This document shows, piece by piece, positions 1-3,544 of a DNA stretch of 5,340 nt (positions within the stretch are counted from its first letter, which is position 1; every line of letters begins with the position of its first letter). Location: positions 1 to 5,340 of the forward strand of contig JAEZAW010000336.1 in NCBI GenBank assembly GCA_023430315.1, given 5' to 3'. Under the pieces are notes generated by a model. That model was not told the DNA's origin and did not search any database. It saw only the letters and a list, made by a program, of their open reading frames with translations. Source of the stretch: Pseudomonadota bacterium (GTDB lineage: Bacteria > Pseudomonadota > Alphaproteobacteria > Rhizobiales > Hyphomicrobiaceae). Made by a program: the position numbers and the translations under genes.

Positions 1-332
1 ACCAGGATCGCGCCGTCCATCTGCGCAGCACCCGTGATCATGTTCTTCACGTAGTCGGCGTGGCCGGGGCAGTCGACGTGTGCATAGTGACGGTTCGGCG
101 TCGCATACTCCACGTGGCTCGTCGCGATCGTCAGGATCTTCGTCGGGTCGCGACGGCCCTGGCTCTCAGACGCCTTCGCAACTTCGTCGTACGCAACAGC
201 TGTCGCTGTCCAACCCTTGTCCGCCGAAACCTTCGTCAGCGCAGCCGTCAACGTCGTCTTGCCGTGGTCTACGTGACCGATCGTTCCAACGTTGCAGTGC
301 GGCTTCGTCCGCTCAAACTTCTGCTTGGCCAT
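1..332 (-). CDS. tuf: Elongation factor Tu, N-terminal part (GTPase domain), variant switch I
   Basis: EF-Tu carries aminoacyl-tRNA to the ribosomal A site as a GTP complex in the cytoplasm. Only the first 110 codons are in the window; the gene continues past the left edge. Visible are the FERTKPHCNVGTIGHVDHGKT start with G1 at residues 19-26, G3 DCPGH at 87-91, and the conserved run HADYVKNMITGAAQMDG (91-107). The start is the ATG at 332, preceded by AGGA nine bases upstream. Switch I is odd: where most bacteria read APEEKARGITI, this protein reads KASESQGRRDPTKILTI (53-69). It is about five residues longer and loses the Arg-Gly, while the Mg-coordinating Thr (T68, aligned with E. coli T61) is kept. 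No fusA end lies upstream, so this is not the usual fusA-tuf arrangement of the str operon. Certain as EF-Tu; whether it is the housekeeping copy cannot be told. Confidence 0.95.
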   Translation of the reverse strand, partial: MAKQKFERTKPHCNVGTIGHVDHGKTTLTAALTKVSADKGWTATAVAYDEVAKASESQGRRDPTKILTIATSHVEYATPNRHYAHVDCPGHADYVKNMITGAAQMDGAIL

Positions 333-493
333 TACGAGCTGTCCTGAGATCTAACTGGAGCCGAATTTACCGGCTTCTTGCCGGATGGAGCATTGCTGGC
401 CAAGCCCATAGAGCGGCTGGCCTATTTCCGCAAGTGCCATTTCCGAAAGTACCGGATGTGCACTGCTCCAGGTAAGCAGCGATGCACCATTTC
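333..493 (-). promoter_or_regulatory. Leader/upstream region of tuf
   Basis: This gene-free stretch lies between the lipoprotein remnant and the tuf start and must hold the tuf leader. The ribosome binding site AGGA (complement of 342-345) is clear. A perfect 5-bp hairpin, CCGGC-TTCTT-GCCGG, lies at 370-384, about 40 bases ahead of the tuf start; it has no T tract on the minus strand, so it is not an obvious terminator. I could not pick a convincing -35/-10 pair on the minus strand, so the promoter position is unknown. No tRNA cluster, often found beside the second tuf copy, is present on this side. Confidence 0.4.
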
Positions 494-957
494 TCAAGAT
501 CCAGCGCCGCGCCGACACGCGCAGGCTACTTGGCGCAGCAGCCAGGAATGGACCTGCTCCACGTAGGCGACCATCAACCGGTCCTCGAGGTCGGGCAAGG
601 CCTGGTCAACCAGCACGCCCACCGAGCCACTGCCCGCCCCAGCCGCAGTGCCCCTGTCCATACGGGCGAGCACGGCGCGGGGAGTTGACGCCCATGGCGT
701 TGGCGCCGATGCCGAAGGGACCGCGATTCTCAGAAGTGTCCTGAAAACTGGCCCGCTTGGGACGCGCCGATGGGCCGGGCTGCAGCCTGGCGCTCGGCGA
801 ACTCCCGCCAGACGCGCGGCCAACTGATATTGGCATCCGGCTTGAGCGCGATTTCGACCCGGTCGATCCGGATCTTCGCCATGTCCTGGGACGACAGCGA
901 ATTAGTCACCGTCGCGCAGCCGCCCACCAGCACAATTGCCAGCGATATCAGACCCAA
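494..957 (-). pseudogene. Decayed outer-envelope lipoprotein gene (N- and C-terminal pieces in different frames)
   Basis: The N-terminal piece (957 down to 730) reads, from a TTG at 957, GLISLAIVLVGGC: a hydrophobic signal with a lipobox (VGGC). ATVTNSLSSQDMAKIRIDRVEIALKPDANISWPRVWREFAERQA follows in two stretches, and the frame stops soon after at 732-730. A second frame, from about 661 down to the stop at 494, encodes GSGSVGVLVDQALPDLEDRLM and VAYVEQVHSWLLRQ, which resembles the C-terminal end of Rhizobiales lipoproteins of about 200 residues that begin with a similar 'RIDRVE' segment (from memory). The central domain is missing and the two ends are out of frame, so I read this as an internal deletion plus frameshift. 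There is no ATG in frame near the lipobox, but an ATG at 962-960 sits one frame off, suggesting a further indel at the start. The alternative is a short 75-residue lipoprotein from the TTG with nothing real behind it. Confidence 0.5.
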
Positions 958-1174
958 AGCATGCTCGCCCCATTTCCCCTGCGCTACCTTACGCGGGCGC
1001 CCGGAACGGCAATGCGCCAGGGGACGCCACACTCCCAGGAAAACTTCTGGCCCCGGGAGATTTCGGGCCCTCAAACAGCGACGGATTATGCGAGGGCCGG
1101 ACGTTACTGCCATGAACCCGCCCAGCTTGTCGTTTTGGGTGGGCCGAGGAGAAACGGAAGGGGAGTTTCCTCGC
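958..1174. other. Divergent spacer between lipoprotein remnant and SH3 gene
   Basis: These 217 bases separate two outward-reading genes and should hold the promoter of the SH3 gene. I see no convincing coding frame or RNA gene. The one structure is an 8-bp hairpin (one G-U pair), CCCGCCCA at 1117-1124 with TGGGTGGG at 1136-1143 and an 11-base loop, lying just before the ribosome binding site of the SH3 gene. No sigma-70-like -35/-10 pair was clear enough to call. Confidence 0.4.
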
Positions 1175-1729
1175 ATGCGCAAACTCGTCGCTGCCGTCAT
1201 GGCATTCGCGGCTATGGGTGTCGCGGCAGCACACGCCGCGCCAGGCTTTTCAACCGCGAACGTCAATATCCGAACCGGTCCGGACACTGAATTTCCGAGC
1301 GTGGGCGTCATTCCCGAAGGCTCGCCGATAAACATCCGGGGCTGCCTGCGAGATGAATCGTGGTGCGATGTCATCTGGGACGGCAATCGCGGCTGGGTAT
1401 TCAGCGAGTATCTCGCGTTCGACCAGCGTGGCGAGTATGTGCCGCTGCCGGACATTGGACTGTCGGCCGTCGGACTGCCGGTGGTGGCCTTCGTCGCTTC
1501 CGACTACTGGCGCCGCCACTACGTCGGACGCCCCTGGTACAGGGATCGCGACCGCTGGATCGTCTACAAGGCGCGCCCGCGCGTGGGCTGGCGTCCCCCG
1601 CCCCCGGGACCGCGTCAGCGTGGCTGGTGGCGCAACAGCTATGCCGCGCCTCCCGGCATGCGTCCGCCGCCGAATCGTGGCTGGAAGCGTCCGCCGCGGT
1701 TCGATCGCGATCACGGTCCGCGCCGCTAA
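1175..1729 (+). CDS. Secreted SH3-domain (SH3_3-type) envelope protein
   Basis: The product is 184 residues. Residues 1-21 are a signal peptide (MRK, hydrophobic core, AHA cleavage site before APGF). Residues 25-80 form a bacterial SH3 domain: STANVNIRTGPDTEFPSVGVI has the family pattern of N-V-x-(I/L)-R-x-G-P followed by hydrophobic strands, and the domain ends GWVFSEYL. Two cysteines (57 and 64) inside the domain could form a disulfide in the periplasm. Residue 81 onward has the tail common in Rhizobiales relatives: YVPLP, GLPVVAF and YWRRHYVGRPWYRDRDRW, then a strongly basic Pro/Arg/Trp-rich end. Such domains are thought to bind peptidoglycan or cell-wall peptides; the exact role here is unknown. 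The start is set by AGGGGAG nine bases upstream, and the upstream in-frame extension lacks coding character. The gene stands alone and ends at a strong terminator. Confidence 0.9.
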   Translation: MRKLVAAVMAFAAMGVAAAHAAPGFSTANVNIRTGPDTEFPSVGVIPEGSPINIRGCLRDESWCDVIWDGNRGWVFSEYLAFDQRGEYVPLPDIGLSAVGLPVVAFVASDYWRRHYVGRPWYRDRDRWIVYKARPRVGWRPPPPGPRQRGWWRNSYAAPPGMRPPPNRGWKRPPRFDRDHGPRR

Positions 1730-1746
1730 GGCCCGCTTGATCAACC

Positions 1747-1786
1747 CGCCCGGATGATGGTTTCCATCATCCGGGCGTTTTCATTT
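1747..1786 (+). terminator. Rho-independent terminator of the SH3 gene
   Basis: A perfect 14-bp inverted repeat (1747-1760 and 1764-1777) closes on a TTT loop and is followed by TTTTCATTT, 17 bases after the SH3 stop codon. It lies between two convergent genes. On the minus strand no T tract follows the stem, so it should act mainly in the plus direction, although the hairpin also sits just after the stop of the minus-strand gene. Confidence 0.9.
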
Positions 1787-2083
1787 GCGCACCGGTTTGC
1801 GCGTACGCTCGTGTGGCAGAGCGGCGCCCGCGCGAGATGCCCGCCTGTACTGCAGCCGCTCGCCAAGCGTACGATTGCAGACCTCGCGCCATTTCGCCCT
1901 GGTCATGTTCGTCGCCTTGTCCCAGAGCTCCACGCAGCGCTTCATCTCCTGATCCATCTCGGCAGCGAAACTGAGCTCCTTGGTCTCAGGCCGAGCGCTT
2001 TCCTTCTTGGCCGGCTCGGCCGCCATCACCGCGACCGACAGCAATGGCAGCAGAGCAATCACGCCTAGACTTCGCATTGTCAT
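1781..2083 (-). CDS. Small exported protein with C-x(3)-WD...W-x(3)-C core, unknown function
   Basis: The product is 100 residues from the ATG at 2083, chosen because GGAG lies ten bases upstream; a second ATG two codons on (2077) is possible. Residues 1-21 are a signal peptide (MTMRSLGVIALLPLLSVAVMA). The mature part begins with a Lys/Glu-rich stretch, then has the segment EMKRCVELWDKATNMTRAKW (46-65) followed by REVC, with cysteines at 50 and 69 that could pair, and a strongly basic C-terminus. I recall similar short periplasmic proteins with a CxxLWD-A-T-x-M-(T/S)-x-x-x-W pattern annotated as hypothetical in Rhizobiales, but I know no function. It converges on the SH3 gene. A weak promoter candidate on the minus strand is TTGTCT (2125-2120) and CAATAT (2104-2099), only 15 bases apart. 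Confidence 0.8.
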   Translation of the reverse strand: MTMRSLGVIALLPLLSVAVMAAEPAKKESARPETKELSFAAEMDQEMKRCVELWDKATNMTRAKWREVCNRTLGERLQYRRASRAGAALPHERTRKPVRK

Positions 2084-2151
2084 ATCCGCTTTTCTCCGAT
2101 ATTGACCCGAAACAACGGCAGACAATGCCTCGCGTTCCTACCTCGAAATGA
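2084..2151. other. Short spacer upstream of the small exported protein
   Basis: This segment separates the minus-strand exported-protein gene from the minus-strand nrdB remnant, which reads in the same direction. It holds the ribosome binding site GGAG of the exported protein. The frameshifted nrdB frame runs into it and stops at 2140-2138. No terminator hairpin was found between the two. Confidence 0.4.
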
Positions 2152-2337
2152 CTAGTCCAAGCTCAGCGCCAACATTTTGGTACTCGATCACGCGCGTCTC
2201 CAAGAAGTTCTTTTCCTTCTTGATGTCCATCGCCTCCGACATCCAGGGGAACGGATTCTCCGTCTCCTTGAACACGGACGCCAAACCGAGCTGCGCGCGG
2301 CGACGGTTGGCACAGTGCCGCGTTGAGACCGAGCAAA
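2152..2337 (-). pseudogene. nrdB: Ribonucleotide reductase beta subunit, 3' remnant, inverted and frameshifted
   Basis: On the minus strand this encodes RRRAQLGLASVFKETENPF, PWMSEAMDIKKEKNFLETRV and IEYQN, which matches the C-terminal end of the plus-strand nrdB copy that follows. Only about the last 60 codons remain. Two lesions are visible. First, the codons for LGLNAALC (about 2335-2312) are recognisable but in another frame: where the plus copy has 27 bases (ESYMHFIAD) this one has about four. Second, near the end, two bases are missing after GTTGGCG; restoring them gives an ending like GGALSWD and the original TAG at 2154-2152. As it stands the frame runs on to 2138. It cannot make a working R2 subunit. 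It is head to head with the plus-strand copy. Confidence 0.88.
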
Positions 2338-2749
2338 GATGGTCGGCATCGCCGAGCAGTACCAGTACATCCTGCGGGACGAGAGCATCCACCTGAACTT
2401 CGGCATCGACGTGATCAACCAGATCAAGGTCGAGAACCCGCACCTCTGGACCAAGGCTTTCGAGGAGGAAGTGCGCGGGATGCTGCGTGACGCAGCGGAG
2501 CTCGAAGCTGCCTATGGCCGCGATACCATGCCAAGAGGATTTCTCGGCCTCAACGCGGCGCTGTGCGAAAGCTACATGCACTTCATCGCCGATCGCCGTT
2601 GCGCCCAGCTCGGCCTTGCGCCCGTCTTCAAGGAAACGGAGAACCCGTTCCCGTGGATGTCGGAGGCCATGGATCTCAAGAAGGAGAAGAATTTCTTCGA
2701 GACTCGCGTCATCGAATACCAGAACGGTGGCGTGCTCAGCTGGGAGTGA
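2327..2749 (+). pseudogene. nrdB: Ribonucleotide reductase beta subunit (class I), 5'-truncated
   Basis: NrdB holds the metal/radical cofactor that drives reduction of ribonucleotides by NrdA. From the first ATG (2339) the frame gives 136 residues of a protein normally about 320-390 long. Homology seems to begin four codons earlier (DRAK before MVGIAEQYQYILRDES), and an in-frame TGA lies right before that. Residues 15 and 18 (E and H in RDESIHLNFG) are the last two metal ligands; the first four ligands and the radical site are absent. The end is typical: NPFPWMSEAMDLKKEKNFF, then the tail EYQNGGVLSWE that docks on NrdA. The wording is close to Chlamydia-type R2 as I remember it. No ribosome binding site precedes 2339. 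The remaining frame is undamaged, so truncation may be fairly recent, or the segment may be a recombination remnant with an intact gene elsewhere. Confidence 0.88.
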
Positions 2750-2755
2750 GAGACT

Positions 2756-2782
2756 TGGGCGAGCGTCCGGGATGCTCGCCCA
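2756..2782 (+). terminator. Hairpin after nrdB, probable terminator
   Basis: TGGGCGAGC (2756-2764) pairs perfectly with GCTCGCCCA (2774-2782), and a few further pairs including a G-U can form inward. It begins seven bases after the nrdB stop. No clear T tract follows, so it may be a weak intrinsic terminator or an mRNA-stabilising end. It also insulates the metE riboswitch from upstream reading. Confidence 0.55.
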
Positions 2783-2792
2783 TCAAGCCCGC

Positions 2793-2821
2793 TCGACAGC
2801 TTCCGGGCTCTCTGCTAAACG
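2793..2821 (+). promoter_or_regulatory. Candidate sigma-70 promoter for the riboswitch-metE transcript
   Basis: TCGACA (2793-2798) and TAAACG (2816-2821) are 17 bases apart, close to TTGACA/TATAAT in the better-conserved positions. A start about seven bases downstream would fall at roughly 2828, the first base before riboswitch stem P1. The placement fits well, but the -10 element is weak. Confidence 0.4.
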
Positions 2822-2828
2822 AAATGTG

Positions 2829-3000
2829 CCGACGGTCCCCGCGAGGGGATAACAGGGAATTCGGTGCGCAGGCTCTGCCTGCTAGTCCGAAGCTGCCCCC
2901 GCAACTGTAAGCGGTGAAGGGCGCTCAAAGATGCCACTGGGGTTATCGATCCCGGGAAGGCGAGCGCCTCACGCCCGCGAGCCAGGAGACCTACCGCCGG
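2829..3000 (+). promoter_or_regulatory. Cobalamin (AdoCbl) riboswitch
   Basis: The aptamer is recognisable by its conserved blocks in order: the GGGAATTCGGTGCG segment (2856-2869), TCCGAAGCTGCCCCCGCAAC (2886-2905) followed by TGTAAGCGG, GCCACTGG (2933-2940), GGGAAGGCG (2954-2962), and the B12 box GCCAGGAGACCTACC (2981-2995). Stem P1 pairs CCGACGGT (2829-2836) with ACCGCCGG (2993-3000) with one mismatch. In this class, bound cobalamin lowers expression of downstream genes. Here the downstream enzyme gene is metE, the B12-independent methionine synthase, for which B12 repression through this element is well established. There is no intrinsic terminator between the aptamer and the first start codon, so control is probably translational. 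Confidence 0.95.
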
Positions 3001-3042
3001 ATTGAACCCCATGGAAGCCGGTCGGGGTGCATCGGCGGAGGT
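2989..3042 (+). promoter_or_regulatory. Possible expression-platform hairpin masking the leader ribosome binding site
   Basis: The 3' edge of the aptamer can pair with the leader ORF's ribosome binding site: ACCT (2989-2992) with AGGT (3039-3042), CCGCCG (2994-2999) with CGGCGG (3033-3038), and AT (3001-3002) with AT (3031-3032), with single-base bulges. Inside, ACCCC (3006-3010) pairs with GGGGT (3024-3028). The whole makes one long imperfect hairpin. It competes with P1 and with the B12 box. The pairing is seen in the sequence; its regulatory role is inferred. Confidence 0.5.
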
Positions 3043-3048
3043 AGAGAG

Positions 3049-3135
3049 ATGGCCACGACAGAGTCGGCATTATCGCGTCCCTGCGGCGCAAGACTTCAGC
3101 TCGCCAAAAATCCCGTGCGCGCCGCCCGCGGCTAA
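3049..3135 (+). CDS. 28-residue leader ORF between riboswitch and orf125
   Basis: This ORF begins with the best ribosome binding site of the right half (GGAGGT at 3037-3042, six bases before the ATG) and encodes MATTESALSRPCGARLQLAK plus NPVRAARG, then TAA. It has no signal peptide, membrane segment or known domain and is not rich in Met, so it is not an obvious attenuation peptide for methionine. It lies in the same frame as the next ORF; only the TAA and one GCC codon separate them (3133-3138). It may be a regulatory leader peptide translated when the riboswitch permits, with re-initiation at 3139. It may equally be the true 5' end of a 155-codon gene broken by a nonsense mutation. I do not recognise the sequence. 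Confidence 0.45.
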   Translation: MATTESALSRPCGARLQLAKNPVRAARG

Positions 3136-3138
3136 GCC

Positions 3139-3516
3139 ATGGCAGCGCCGCGACTGATGTCGCGGCCCGATCGTTCGCCATCAGGCTGGACGCGTTCGTA
3201 CGCGGCGCATGAACTCGCGGACTACACCGATGCGCGCGAGTTCTTCAGCACGCAGCAGCGCGATAGCCAGCTGATCGATCCGGGTCGCCTGATCGAATCC
3301 GTCTTTCTCGGCGTCCAGCCCGAGGAGGACGAAGAAGCTGTGCTCATTGCCTGGCTTACCGTGCTTCCGAAGAACGCCGATGCGCCTTCGGCGGCCGCGC
3401 ACCTCGCACGTCATCTCGACCAACAGCTTTCGGAGCAGCCGTCGAACTTCCAGCGCCGGCTGCTCGATCTGCTTGTCCACGTCGCCGCGCACAGGCGGAC
3501 GAACGATCGCTCCTGA
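3139..3516 (+). CDS. Unrecognised 125-residue protein between B12 riboswitch and metE (orf125)
   Basis: I do not recognise this protein. It is soluble-looking, with no signal or membrane segment. The N-terminal 20 residues are low in order (SRPDRSPSGW). Residues 20-115 alternate helix-like stretches: YAAHELADYTDAREFF, DPGRLIESVFLGVQ, an acidic patch PEEDEEA (61-67), the hydrophobic VLIAWLTVLP, and LARHLDQQL and RRLLDLLVHVAAH near the end. Third codon positions are GC-rich as in metE, which favours this strand over the opposite-strand frame. The start is uncertain: the ATG at 3139 lies three bases after the leader stop without its own good ribosome binding site, so translation may be coupled; the ATG at 3157 is an alternative. 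Metal E/H ligands of known folds are not evident. It sits in the riboswitch-metE transcript, 28 bases ahead of metE, so B12-linked regulation is expected. Confidence 0.65.
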   Translation: MAAPRLMSRPDRSPSGWTRSYAAHELADYTDAREFFSTQQRDSQLIDPGRLIESVFLGVQPEEDEEAVLIAWLTVLPKNADAPSAAAHLARHLDQQLSEQPSNFQRRLLDLLVHVAAHRRTNDRS

Positions 3517-3544
3517 CATCTGATCTCCAGCAAGAGGTAAGGCT

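Noticed and set aside
60..688. Several open plus-strand frames of 60-130 codons across the tuf gene and its leader
   Set aside because: They lie mostly opposite tuf or the lipoprotein remnant, are rich in Arg/Ser in the manner of antisense frames of GC-rich genes, and have no ribosome binding sites.
730..1455. A 241-codon minus-strand frame
   Set aside because: Only its last part (below about 957) has lipoprotein character. The upstream extension runs through the spacer and opposite the SH3 gene.
2300..2345. An intron or intein interrupting nrdB at this point
   Set aside because: The sequence upstream is an inverted nrdB 3' end, not an intron or intein, and no 5' exon is present in the window.
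2152..2749. A shufflon-like invertible 3' end giving alternative NrdB C-termini
   Set aside because: There is no constant 5' half, no recombinase and no repeated crossover site; one copy is frameshifted.
2750..3048. A mobile element or tRNA in the gap before metE
   Set aside because: The gap is explained by a hairpin, a promoter candidate and a full cobalamin riboswitch.
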